From AP-15 sp963846635 (GTDB lineage: Bacteria; Pseudomonadota; Alphaproteobacteria; ATCC43930; CGMCC-115725), in contig CAWJXM010000056.1 in assembly GCA_963846635.1 (NCBI GenBank), positions 1 through 64,000 of the forward strand: 64,000 nucleotides of DNA, given 5' to 3'. Shown one piece after another: positions 26,321 to 35,264 of this stretch. The translations under genes and the position numbers were made by a program. Position 1 is the stretch's first letter; the number at the start of each line of letters is the position of its first letter. The notes below the pieces were generated by a model. That model was not told the DNA's origin, did not search any database, and saw only the letters and a program-made list of their open reading frames with translations.

Positions 26321-27337
26321 TCACGCTGCAAAAATCTGCAGCATGTCCATGTGATTTTGCCGGGTCTCCTCGATTCCTACCCCGAAATAAGGGGAATATA
26401 GGATGATCGTATCGACCAAGTCGTTGAATTGCTGGGCTTGGTTGCGGACGTCTTCCTTGGTGCCGGCGAGCGCGAGAGCGGCGACCATGTCATCCGTTAC
26501 AGCGGCGAACATCGCCGGGAAATCTCTGCGGCCGAAAGCTTCGCGGATAGCCTGCGCCTGCGGGGCGAAGCCGAGAGGAGTTAGGACGATATCGTAATAC
26601 GGAAGCACGCTGTAGAAAGCGATTGCGTGCTTTGCCAAGTCATGAGCCTGCACGGGATCACTGTTGATTGAGCAGATCCGTGGCAGGCAGAGTTCGCAAT
26701 CTTTACGGCGACCCTTCTCCATGCCTTTCTTCAGGTTCGGCCGAACCGTATCTTTCAAGTAAGCGACGCTGTTGAGCGGGCCAAGAATGAGCCCGTTAGC
26801 GTGGGAATCCGCTAGCTCGACCATCCGAGGGTTCACCCCGGCGAGATAGATCGGCGCATCGGTAATGGCCGGAGTTAAAAACGGGACATAGTCCTGCACC
26901 TTATAATAATCGCCGGCATAGTTCGCCGGGGCGGTGGGTGTCGCGGTCCACACAGTGCGGATGCACTCGATGTATTCACGTATGCGCGCAACCGGGCGTG
27001 GTACGTCGAAACCGTACCAGTTCTGGTTCCAATCACGTGGGGCGGTGCCGACTCCGAGGATGAACCGCCCGCCACTATATTCGGCCATAGACAAAGCGCT
27101 GAGCGCCGTTAATACGGGCGGGCGAGCCATCTGTGCGATTCCCGTGCCGACGCGAACCCGCTTGGCTACCCCCGCCATGGCTGCGAGCGGAACAAAGGCG
27201 TCACGCCATCCTTCCGCGGTCCAGATACTATCGGCACCAGCGGCGTCGGCCAGCGATGAAAAATGGAGCATGTCGTCAATGGTGAGGGAGTCGGCATTAT
27301 AGATGACACCCCATTTGTGGACCCGCACTCCGGACAT
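26321..27337 (-). CDS. LLM-class (luciferase-like) flavin-dependent oxidoreductase
   Basis: The 338-residue protein has the bacterial luciferase-like barrel with DAAGADSIWTAEGWRDAFVPLAAMA, VRVGTGIAQMARPP and FILGVGTAPRDW. The subgroup uses F420 or FMN on varied substrates. ATG 27337 is chosen because GGGAGG lies seven bases upstream; TTG 27343 is weaker. It stands alone on the minus strand after the gamma-glutamyltransferase start region. Substrate unknown. Confidence 0.88.
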   Translation of the reverse strand: MSGVRVHKWGVIYNADSLTIDDMLHFSSLADAAGADSIWTAEGWRDAFVPLAAMAGVAKRVRVGTGIAQMARPPVLTALSALSMAEYSGGRFILGVGTAPRDWNQNWYGFDVPRPVARIREYIECIRTVWTATPTAPANYAGDYYKVQDYVPFLTPAITDAPIYLAGVNPRMVELADSHANGLILGPLNSVAYLKDTVRPNLKKGMEKGRRKDCELCLPRICSINSDPVQAHDLAKHAIAFYSVLPYYDIVLTPLGFAPQAQAIREAFGRRDFPAMFAAVTDDMVAALALAGTKEDVRNQAQQFNDLVDTIILYSPYFGVGIEETRQNHMDMLQIFAA

Positions 27338-27442
27338 GTTCAATCCTCCCGTTCATCATTGAGCGTCAGTCTACGGCTGTGCTACCGGGTGAAGCATACA
27401 ACTAGAAGGTGGATCGCGGGCGTGGAAAGCGGCCGTTTAAAC

Positions 27443-28999
27443 TTAATCGGGTTCGGCAACCGCCGCGGACCATGGCGACATCACGTCTGAAATGCCGTGG
27501 TTGCGGCCATCCGGGCCCCGCAACACCAGATTGGGGCAAGCAAAGCGGGATGGAAATACCCCGTGTTCGACCACAGTGGCGCCTGGTTTCGCTGAGAGCG
27601 GCTCGATGATAGCCGGCGGCATGCGCCGGTCGATGCCAAAGCGATCGCTGCCGTTGACGTCGATACGGGGATGATGCGCCGCACTCGCCGGGTCCATCTC
27701 GAAATCGATCACAAAGCTCGCCATCTGCAGAACCGCGCCGAGAATTCGCCGGCCGCCAGAGGCGCCGACCCCGAACCACGGCCGTCCATCGCGCATTGCC
27801 ACGACCGGGCACATATTGGTCAGTGCCCGCTTTCCCGGGCCGATCGAGTTCGGCCGCCCCGGACGCGGGTCAAACCACATGATACCGTTGTTCATCAGAA
27901 TCCCGGTTCCGGGAAGTACGTAACGGCTGCCAAAACTCGACAGCAGGGTCGTCGTCAACGCGACGACCGTTCCTTCGTGGTCGATCGCCGTGATGTGAGT
28001 GGTCGAGGTTGGAGCTGTCGTCTCGACATCGCCGGCGTGCTCAAGTCGATCGATATAGGCCTCGCGCAACGCTTCGATCACTGCGTCGAAATACGCAGCA
28101 TCGGGCGCCGCGGCAAAACGCTGGCGCGCGAGCCGCTCGATCACAAAGGCGAGCGTCGGCCCAGCCGTCAAACCCGGGGCCGATTGCAGGACCGCGTCGC
28201 GATAGGGAATGGCAAGCGCCGGCATTATGCGCGCGCGGCACAGCCCCAAGTCATCGGCCGACAGGACGCCCCCCGCAACACGCAAATCATCGGCAATCAA
28301 GTGGGCAATTTCCCCAGTGTAGAAATCGTCGGGGCCGGCGGTGGCGAGGCGATCGAGCGTATCGGGCAGATGGCCTAGTCGCAAATGCATGCTATCGCGT
28401 TCGGGCGGGCACACCGGCGGCAGTCCCTCCGGAAGCCAGATGCGCCGACTCTCATCGTAAAGCCGCAACTCGGCCGCAGCCGCGGCGACCTTGACCGTTG
28501 TGAACCAGTCGACCGGCAAGCCTTCACGCGCCAAAGCGACAGCCGGCGCTACCAGTTCCCGCCACGGGATGCGGCCAAAGCGCTCGACCGCCGCCGCATA
28601 GCCCCGCACCGCACTCGGAATGGCGAAAGCGAGCGGACCATGGATGTTGCGGTCGCCTGCCACCGCGGGCCAGGTGAACAACTCGGTCTTCGTCGCGCCG
28701 GTCAGCGGAAAGGCGGCGGGATCGAGACGGCGCGGCGAAACCGGCCCGAAATCGACCGCCTCGGCGTGCGGCGCGCCGGCGCGGTGCACGACCATATAGC
28801 CGATGCCGCCGAGACCGCTATTCCACGGCTCGAGGGCGGCAAGTGCGAATGCCGTGGCGACGGCGGCGTCGACCGCGGTGCCACCCGCCGCCAGGATATC
28901 GGCACCGACCGAAGCCGCGGTGCGGCTTTGCGAGGCGACAACACCGCCCTTCGCGGCGACGCCGGGTTTGCGGATCTCCCAGTTCTGGGTCAGGTGCAT
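27443..28999 (-). CDS. Gamma-glutamyltransferase family protein
   Basis: The 518-residue precursor belongs to the Ntn-hydrolase GGT family, which self-cleaves to a large and small subunit. The new N-terminus is Thr333 in TSTTHITAIDHEG. Other landmarks are GVVASQSRTAASVGADILAAGGTAVDAAVA at the start, NNGIMWFDPRPG, and the oxyanion/substrate loop GVGASGGRRILGAV. No signal peptide is visible, so a cytoplasmic form acting on glutathione, acyl-amides or a related amide is possible. ATG 28999 overlaps the DUF427 stop by 10 bases, so the two are co-transcribed. Confidence 0.92.
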   Translation of the reverse strand: MHLTQNWEIRKPGVAAKGGVVASQSRTAASVGADILAAGGTAVDAAVATAFALAALEPWNSGLGGIGYMVVHRAGAPHAEAVDFGPVSPRRLDPAAFPLTGATKTELFTWPAVAGDRNIHGPLAFAIPSAVRGYAAAVERFGRIPWRELVAPAVALAREGLPVDWFTTVKVAAAAAELRLYDESRRIWLPEGLPPVCPPERDSMHLRLGHLPDTLDRLATAGPDDFYTGEIAHLIADDLRVAGGVLSADDLGLCRARIMPALAIPYRDAVLQSAPGLTAGPTLAFVIERLARQRFAAAPDAAYFDAVIEALREAYIDRLEHAGDVETTAPTSTTHITAIDHEGTVVALTTTLLSSFGSRYVLPGTGILMNNGIMWFDPRPGRPNSIGPGKRALTNMCPVVAMRDGRPWFGVGASGGRRILGAVLQMASFVIDFEMDPASAAHHPRIDVNGSDRFGIDRRMPPAIIEPLSAKPGATVVEHGVFPSRFACPNLVLRGPDGRNHGISDVMSPWSAAVAEPD

Positions 29000-29403
29000 C
29001 GCGGCCCGCCAATCATTCGACGGTCATCGAGTTCGACACGGTTAGGGTAGAACGCGTAGTAGCCGGCGATACCTGCGACCTCGTCATAGGGGGTCGGATA
29101 GCCCCAAACGGCATTTTCTGAGCGACGCACGCCACCACTGTCGGGCACCTCGATCGTCCAATACGACGCTTCGCCCTTGTACGGGCAGCGGGTGTGATGG
29201 TCAGTCCGATGGAGCAGGTCGAGCCGCATATCCTTTTCCGGAACGTAATGGACCGGGGCATGGCCGGTCTCCTCGACGCGCAGTGCGGCGCTGCTATCGG
29301 CAATCGTCACGCCGCCAAAGACGACGCGGACGCGGCGGCTCTCGGGCACGAGCTCGACGCGGTAATCGGGGCGGCTCTTAAATCCGGGTGCGGGATTGGG
29401 CAT
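28990..29403 (-). CDS. DUF427 domain protein
   Basis: The 137-residue protein is a complete DUF427 protein: VRVVFGGVTIADSSAALRVEETGHAPVHYVP, then DLLHRTDHHTRCPYKGEASYWTIEV and AVWGYPTPYDEVAGIAGYYAFYPNRVE. Function is not established; it is often next to oxidoreductase or amidase genes. AAGGAGATG lies immediately upstream of ATG 29403. That ribosome site abuts the truncated transposase, so its native promoter region has been replaced. Confidence 0.88.
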   Translation of the reverse strand: MPNPAPGFKSRPDYRVELVPESRRVRVVFGGVTIADSSAALRVEETGHAPVHYVPEKDMRLDLLHRTDHHTRCPYKGEASYWTIEVPDSGGVRRSENAVWGYPTPYDEVAGIAGYYAFYPNRVELDDRRMIGGPRCT

Positions 29404-29405
29404 CG

Positions 29406-30620
29406 TTACATCTCCTTATACTGTCTGTGAATGGTTATCGCAAAGTGGCGCTGCTCATAGGCCTGTTCCGCCGCATTCTGCCGCTTCGCTACTGCCCGGA
29501 CTGGCCCTTCCAAGGAGACGCCGTGGTCACGTTGGCTGCTCACCAGCAGCGCCGCGTCGACATAGCCTGCGTCCACGAAGTGCTCGGCCGGCAGCAGCCC
29601 CTTGTCGGCCAGGCATTTGTGGATGTCTGCCGTGCTCGCCATGTCCGGCTGCATCGCCGGGCAGGTCATGATATGTGTAACCAGGTGTGCGGCATTCTCG
29701 TCGCAGGTTTCGGTCACGTGCACCTTGTAGCCCGACCATTCCGTCTGCCGTTTCGTGCTGTAATGCGCCTCCGGATCATAGGGGGATTGCAGCCGCTCGC
29801 CCACGGGCGGCAGTTCCGCTCCCGCCCGCCAGCGCGGTGGCCCGTTCCCCTCGCGGGCATAATGGATCCGCCACACATCCCGCAGCGTCCCAACCATCGG
29901 CTGCTGGCGCGCCGCGGCCGGTGCATTCGGCACCTCCAAGGCATCCAGCAAGGTGAAGCCGTCCAGCCCGATTTCGATGGCAAGGGCTTCGCGCTCTTCC
30001 CGCCGCTTGGGCAGGCGATAATCCTCGATCCGGCGCCCGTAGCGCTTGAACCAGACGGGCTGGGCGATCTGACGCAGCCAGTCCGGCACAATCGCGGCGA
30101 GGTCGTCCAAGGTGGCGCGCAACGTCTCGCCAACCAGTTCGAGCAGGTGCAGATCGTGCACCGCAGCCAGGATATGCGTGCTGTCCGTACGCTGCTTGCC
30201 CCGCGCCCTGATCAGGCCGCGCGCCTTGAAGCGCTCCAGCATCCTGTCCAGCAACAGATGCTCCGCCTTGCCCGCGACAAGGCGGGCGCGGAACTCCGTC
30301 AGCACGCTGAAGTGGAAACCAGGGTCGGTCAGTTCGAGCCCCAACGCATACTTCCAGTCAATCCGACCGCGCACCGCATCGGCGGCTTGCCGGTCACTGA
30401 GATGCTCCAGAAACTGAAAGACCGTGACCAGCGCTAAACGCCATGGCGCAAGGCCGGGCTGACCTCGGACGGGATACAGCGTGCGGAAGTCCGCACCCTC
30501 GTAAAGGGTGGCGAATTCATCACGCAGCCGCGTTATGACGGTGCCACCGGGAAACGCCGCACGGGCCACTCGCGCGGTCTCGGCCGGGATCTCGCTAATC
30601 GGCTCTGGATGCAGGCTCAT
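29406..30620 (-). mobile_element. IS1182-family transposase, truncated at the C-terminus
   Basis: The 404-residue frame matches IS1182 transposases: the N-terminal FRTLYPVRGQPGLAPWRLALVTVFQFLEHLSDRQAADAV, the first catalytic Asp in RTDSTHILAAV and the second in HFVDAGYVDAALL. The family normally runs to about 500 residues or more with a third catalytic Glu; here it stops soon after SLEGPVRA and continues with about 30 residues of unrelated sequence (AVAKRQNAAEQAYEQRHF) up to the DUF427 ribosome site. ATG 30620 starts the normal N-terminus. The element is probably dead. No terminal inverted repeats were identified. Confidence 0.85.
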
Positions 30621-30674
30621 GGATCACCCCATGCTGAAAAGCCGCCTGAATTCGCCGACAGTATCTCTCCTTTG

Positions 30675-30968
30675 TCAGCGAACCGTTTCGGAGGGCGGCG
30701 CTGGCCGCTCATGCGCTGGTTGAGCGTAAGCTTCAAATGAGGCGATGCAGCTCGCATGCAATTGCGGATCGGTGATCGGGCCGCATTCGATCGCCTCGCG
30801 TTTTTTGCGGAACGCCGGATTGCTGCGCAACAGAGCCGAATACTGTTCGCTCTGTTTGACATTTGCCGCCGCCGCGGGATTGTTCTGCGGCAATGGCGCT
30901 TGCGCCCGCGCGGTCCCGGTGGCGAGGAGCGCTAGCGCCGTCAATACGGCGGCTTGATATTTGAGCAT
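30675..30968 (-). CDS. Small periplasmic hypothetical protein
   Basis: The 97-residue product has a signal peptide (MLKYQAAVLTALALLATGTARAQA) and a short mature region with two cysteines in CGPITDPQLHASC, likely a disulfide, and a Pro-rich end. An excellent GGAGGAAGG precedes ATG 30968. A much longer frame to 31193 is not supported. It lies just downstream of a disrupted SDR gene. No family was recognised. Confidence 0.65.
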   Translation of the reverse strand: MLKYQAAVLTALALLATGTARAQAPLPQNNPAAAANVKQSEQYSALLRSNPAFRKKREAIECGPITDPQLHASCIASFEAYAQPAHERPAPPSETVR

Positions 30969-30985
30969 GTCCTTCCTCCTTTTCC

Positions 30986-31734
30986 TCAGTCCGCCATCGT
31001 CAGCCCGCCGCTGACGCTCAAGACTTGCCCGGTGATGTAGTTCGCACGATCGCTCAGAAAAAACAGTACCGCCTGCGCGATTTCGGTCGGTTGAGCAATG
31101 CGGCGAAACGGGATAGCGCGGGTCAGCGCCTGTTTGATCCGCTCCGGCTGGCGCTGAAATAGCGGCGTGTCCGTCGGACCCGGGCAGACACAATTTACAT
31201 TGATCGCATAGCGCGCCATCTCGCGGGCCAGCGATTTGGTGAACGCGATCAACCCGCCTTTGGCCGCGGCGTAGACGGTCTCGCCCAGGCTGCCGACACG
31301 CCCGGCATCGCTCGATATGTTGACAATCTTGCCTCGGCGCCGGCTGTCACCATCGGCGGCAACAGGCCGCGGGTGAGGCGGATCGCTCCCATCAGATTGA
31401 TCGCGATGAGGCGATCCCACATCTCCGGCGGGTTCTCGAGAAAGGGCTGGACGGCGTCCCAGCCGGCAGCGTTGACGAGGCCGTCGACGCGTTCGATCTT
31501 GCTGTGCAGTGCGGCAACGAAACCCTCGATGGAGGAATTGCTGGTCAAATCGAGCATCAGGAACTCGATTGGAAGCCCGGCTGCGACACCCTCCGCAGCG
31601 GCGCTGCGGCCGCCCTCCTGATCGATATCGCCGATAAAAATTCGCGCACCCTCGCGTGCCAACAGCAATGCGGTCGCCCGGCCAATGCCGGAGGCACCCC
31701 CGGTGACGACAAAGCTACGGCCGCTGAGATCCAA
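30986..31734 (-). pseudogene. Short-chain dehydrogenase/reductase (SDR), frameshifted
   Basis: The first frame (from ATG 31734) carries the cofactor site TGGASGIGRA, DLTSNSSIEGF, VNAAGWDAV and INLMGAIRLTRGLLPPMVTAG. A single-base change around 31335-31345 moves the reading to the frame with RRGKIVNISSDAGRVGSLGETVYAAAKGG, holding the catalytic Tyr and Lys, and on to SVSGGLTMAD. The two halves join as one normal SDR of about 250 residues. The 3' end overlaps the region of the small periplasmic gene's start. The specific substrate is unknown. Confidence 0.85.
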
Positions 31735-31947
31735 TACCAGCTAGCTCCCCGATGAGACCAGGGCTCGACTATCCTACGCTCTGTGCCCGAGCTGTCGATA
31801 AGGGCGATGGGATCGCGGCGCAAGCGCGATGCGTGCTTGTCGGCAAGATAAGAGCAGCGATGCGGAGACCTTCGGCGCGTCTTTGCGGGTTGTTCTGCTG
31901 AAATCAGTCGCTGCCACAACGGCCGTCGGATGAGATGCGGGTGGGGG

Positions 31948-32895
31948 TTAAAGATCGAGTTCGAGGATCGGGGTCTTGGAGCGTGAGCAGCAGATCAGCA
32001 GATAGCGCCGCCGGTCGGTTTCGGACAGGATCTGGTCGCGATGATCGGGCTCGCCATCGCAATAGGCGGTAAGGCAGCTGCCGCAATAACCGAGTTCGCA
32101 GGAGGTCCGCACCGCGATGCCGTGGCGCCGCAGCACGTCGATGATCGTCTCTCCAGCCGGGATTTCGTATACGCCTCCGCTCTTGGCAAGCCTTACACGA
32201 AACGGACGGTCTTCACCCAACGGCGCCGGCGGCTGGGCAGCGGGACCGGTAAAATATTCGCAATGCACCGTCCCTTCCGGCCAGTCCGCCGATGCCGCCG
32301 CAGCTGCCCGCATCATACCCGCCGGGCCGCAATAATAGAGATGCGTGCCCGGGCATGGGTCGCGCAATGTCGCGGGGATGTCGAGTCCGCGCGCCGGATC
32401 GCCGCCGTCGTGATGAAAAATGACCCGACCTTGTGCGGCGAGCAGATCGAGGTCGTCGCGGAACGCGGTCGCCTCGGGTGAGCGGGTGCAATAATGCAGC
32501 AAGAAGTCGGCACGGCGGCGACGCAATTCAGCAATCATCGCCATGATCGGGGTGATGCCGATGCCGCCGGCAAGTAGCAGATAGCGCTCCGCGGCATCGT
32601 TCAGCGGGAAATTGTTACGCGGCATCGAAGCTTCGACCGGGTCGCCGACGCGAACCCGCCCGTGCCAATGGCCCGAGCCCTGCCCATCGCGCTCGCGCAG
32701 GACAGCGATGCAATAGCGCCGGCGCTCGGCCGGATCGTTCCATAGCGAATAGTCGCGCACTGCACTATCGGCATGCCGCACGGCGATGTGGGCGCCCGCG
32801 GTAAATCGCGGCAGGTCGCGGCCGCGCGGATCGACCAGCTCATAGCCATTGATCGCTTCGGCGAGATAGGTGATTGAGCGAACCCGCAACAGCAT
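31948..32895 (-). CDS. Phthalate-dioxygenase-reductase-type ferredoxin reductase (FMN, NAD, 2Fe-2S)
   Basis: The 315-residue protein has the class IA reductase order: FMN-binding barrel with RDYSLWND, NAD-binding domain with LLAGGIGITPIMAM and YYCGPAGMM, and a C-terminal plant-type 2Fe-2S domain with CELGYCGSCLTAYC and the last Cys pair in ICC. VanB, phthalate and related Rieske oxygenases use such electron donors. GTG 32904 is possible, but ATG 32895 has GGAG at a good distance. No oxygenase large subunit was found next to it, so the partner is elsewhere or lost. Confidence 0.92.
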   Translation of the reverse strand: MLLRVRSITYLAEAINGYELVDPRGRDLPRFTAGAHIAVRHADSAVRDYSLWNDPAERRRYCIAVLRERDGQGSGHWHGRVRVGDPVEASMPRNNFPLNDAAERYLLLAGGIGITPIMAMIAELRRRRADFLLHYCTRSPEATAFRDDLDLLAAQGRVIFHHDGGDPARGLDIPATLRDPCPGTHLYYCGPAGMMRAAAAASADWPEGTVHCEYFTGPAAQPPAPLGEDRPFRVRLAKSGGVYEIPAGETIIDVLRRHGIAVRTSCELGYCGSCLTAYCDGEPDHRDQILSETDRRRYLLICCSRSKTPILELDL

Positions 32896-33023
32896 CGGAA
32901 TCACTCCGCGGCTTTGGCTCGACTATGCGCGCATCCGCGGCGGCATGCACCCACCGATGTTGCCAATCGCGGCGGGCGCGGGCAAAGATCGCCTCCCGAT
33001 CCCAACGCCCGAGGAGATCACCG

Positions 33024-33500
33024 ATGCCCTTCCAGCTGCGCCGGGTGGTGACCGGCCACGACGACAACGGCCGCGCCGCCGTGCTAATCGACGAAACCGC
33101 AACCAACTTGGTTTCGGCGCGGCCTGGCGCAACGGCTTGCGTCGTGTGGACGACCGAGGGGTTCCCCGTTGACAATAACGGCAGCGACGACCAAGCGCGA
33201 CGCCAGACCGGCACGACTTTGCCAAACGGCACCGTGTTTCGGGTGCTCGAACTGGCCCCCGGCAACTCGCCGCGCAACCACCGCACCAACTCGATCGACT
33301 ATGCCGTCGTGATGAGAGGTGAAATCGACATGGAGCTCGACGACACCACGGTGCATCTGAAAGCTGGGGATGTCCTGGTCCAACGCGGCACGATCCATAA
33401 CTGGGTCAATCGCGGCACCGAGCCGTGCCTGATCGCGTTTGTGCTGATCGCCGCCGAGCCGGTGACCGCCGGCGGCAAGGTTCTGCACGCGCAAGGGTGA
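33024..33500 (+). CDS. Cupin-domain protein
   Basis: The 158-residue protein has a single cupin with PRNHRTNSIDYAVVMRGEIDMELDD and AGDVLVQRGTIHNWVNRGTEPCLIAFVLI; the His/Glu metal site is partly recognisable (HRT...E, H). The N-terminal half (VVTGHDDNGRAAVL) is typical of a family often next to aromatic dioxygenase systems. GAGGAG precedes ATG 33024. It is divergent from the reductase. Confidence 0.82.
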   Translation: MPFQLRRVVTGHDDNGRAAVLIDETATNLVSARPGATACVVWTTEGFPVDNNGSDDQARRQTGTTLPNGTVFRVLELAPGNSPRNHRTNSIDYAVVMRGEIDMELDDTTVHLKAGDVLVQRGTIHNWVNRGTEPCLIAFVLIAAEPVTAGGKVLHAQG

Positions 33501-33519
33501 TCCAGCCGCCCGGGACCGC

Positions 33520-33696
33520 ATGGATCTAGGCGAGACGAGCGCCGCACTCACCCTATGCGTCATTGTGCTCGCCATCGCGGTCATCCTCGACCGTCGCCCC
33601 TATCGGCCAGGCAAGCGCAACTTTATCATGCTTATGATTATCGCCCTCGCCGCAAGCCTGATCCTCGCGCGGCATTTGCTGACCCTGCTTCTGTGA
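33520..33696 (+). CDS. Small membrane protein with two hydrophobic helices (58 residues)
   Basis: ATG 33520 opens a 58-codon frame 19 bases after the cupin stop. It encodes two hydrophobic stretches (LTLCVIVLAIAVIL and FIMLMIIALAASLIL) separated by a basic loop, RRPYRPGKRN, and ends LTLLL. The profile is that of a hairpin membrane protein. No family was recognised; it may be co-transcribed with the cupin. Confidence 0.5.
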   Translation: MDLGETSAALTLCVIVLAIAVILDRRPYRPGKRNFIMLMIIALAASLILARHLLTLLL

Positions 33697-33700
33697 TCAC

Positions 33701-33874
33701 GACGCCCAAGCAGCAATTATATTTGGAGCGATTGCCGGTGTTCTTGGCACCCTGCTCTCAATTGTGAACGGAGGACTTAAATTATACTCAAACACCATCC
33801 GCCAAGCATACGAAGATAGAGAAAAAGTATTCCACGCATTTGAGGGGTTATATTCAGCGGATAAACGAGGCTGA
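33701..33874 (+). pseudogene. AT-rich gene fragment (57 codons plus stop), origin unknown
   Basis: A frame without a start encodes AIIFGAIAGVLGTLLSIV and then a charged helical end with YSNTIRQAYEDREK and FHAFEGLYS before TGA 33874. It is clearly lower in GC than its neighbours and reads like the C-terminal part of a membrane protein. No ATG or GTG lies at a suitable place. It may be a transferred remnant cut at its 5' end. Confidence 0.35.
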
Positions 33875-33931
33875 TCAAAATAACCGTGATACAAAATAGC
33901 AATGATCCGCAACCTGTAAGGGAGGGAGGCA

Positions 33932-35194
33932 ATGTTGCGAGTGCTCAAAGGCTGCAGGCTGATCGATGGAACCGGCGCGGGGCCGGTTGAGGCGACAGTC
34001 GTGATCAAGGATCGATATGTAGAGGCGGTCGAAACCCGGCCCTATGATGATTGGCCGGCCGATGCCGAAATCGTCGACATCTCGGGTATGACAGTGCTGC
34101 CGGGTTTGATCGATTGTCACGATCATCTGGCGATGCATGGCTATGATTTGGCGCGGCGCTGGGGGATCGACGAACCGCAAACGACCCGTACTCTGCGGAC
34201 TGCCAAGGTGCTGAGTGACACGCTCAATGCCGGCTATACGACGATCCGCGATGCTGCCGGGCTCGATGCCGGGTTCAAACGGGCGATCGACGAGGGGCTG
34301 ATCGCCGGCCCGCGGCTCGTCGTGTCGTTGTGCATCATCTCGCCGATTGGCGGCATCGGCGATCGCGTCAGCCCGTCTGGCTTCCCGTGCTGCGTGCCAA
34401 ACGATCCCCTACTGCCAGACGGGGTGATCAACACCTTGGCGGATGTCCGGCCGGTGGTGCGGCGGGTCGTACGCGCCGGCGCCGACGTGATTAAATGCGC
34501 AACAACCGGCGGCGCCAGCTCGCGACCCGGGCATGGGCCGCATGACGGCGCCTTTAACCTTGATGAGATGCAGGCCTTGGTCGAGGAGGCGCATGCGCTC
34601 GACCGCCGCGTCATATGTCATGCGCTCGGCGGCCGCGGTCTGCGGATCGCCGTTGAGGCTGGCGTCGACTCGATTGATCATGGCTGCTATCTGAACGAGC
34701 AGCCGGATCTGCTCGATACCATGGCGGCGCGCGGTATCTTTTTTGTGCCGACCTTCGCCGTCTACGACTACCACCGCAAATCGCCGCAACCACATGTTCG
34801 CGAGCGCGCCCGCGCCCTCGAAGAACACCACATAGCGAGTCTGCGTCAGGCGCTGGCCGCTGGGGTCAAGATCGCGGCCGGCACCGATGCCGGTGGCCAT
34901 GGTCATCCCAACAACGCGATCGAGATCGCCTGCCTGGTCAGAGCCGGGATGACACCGCTTCAGGCGTTGCGCGCGGCGACCGGTTGGGCGGCTGAATGCA
35001 TCGGACGCGAGGATGATCTCGGCACGGTCGAGAAAGGCAAGCTCGCCGATCTCATCGTTGTTGCCGACAATCCGCTCACCGATGTGACGATCCTGCAAAA
35101 TCCGCAACAGATCGCCTTGGTGATCAAGGATGGCGAGATCGCTGCGGATCGGCTGGCGGCGGCGCAGGGCGCCGCGGGTTTCCAAGCACACTGA
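33932..35194 (+). CDS. Amidohydrolase family protein (prolidase/imidazolonepropionase-like)
   Basis: The 420-residue protein has the amidohydrolase fold with the HxH pair in LIDCHDHLAMHG, a Lys in VIKCATTGGA, His in VICHALGG and SIDHGCYL, and Asp in AGTDAGGHGHPNN. These match binuclear-metal imidazolonepropionase-like hydrolases that act on amide or lactam bonds. AGGGAGG precedes ATG 33932. The substrate cannot be read from sequence. Confidence 0.9.
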   Translation: MLRVLKGCRLIDGTGAGPVEATVVIKDRYVEAVETRPYDDWPADAEIVDISGMTVLPGLIDCHDHLAMHGYDLARRWGIDEPQTTRTLRTAKVLSDTLNAGYTTIRDAAGLDAGFKRAIDEGLIAGPRLVVSLCIISPIGGIGDRVSPSGFPCCVPNDPLLPDGVINTLADVRPVVRRVVRAGADVIKCATTGGASSRPGHGPHDGAFNLDEMQALVEEAHALDRRVICHALGGRGLRIAVEAGVDSIDHGCYLNEQPDLLDTMAARGIFFVPTFAVYDYHRKSPQPHVRERARALEEHHIASLRQALAAGVKIAAGTDAGGHGHPNNAIEIACLVRAGMTPLQALRAATGWAAECIGREDDLGTVEKGKLADLIVVADNPLTDVTILQNPQQIALVIKDGEIAADRLAAAQGAAGFQAH

Positions 35195-35264
35195 GCGAGT
35201 CAACTGCGGCTCGCCGCGGCCGATCTCAGTCTCACGACAATGCCTGTCGTATTGGAGGAAGCTC

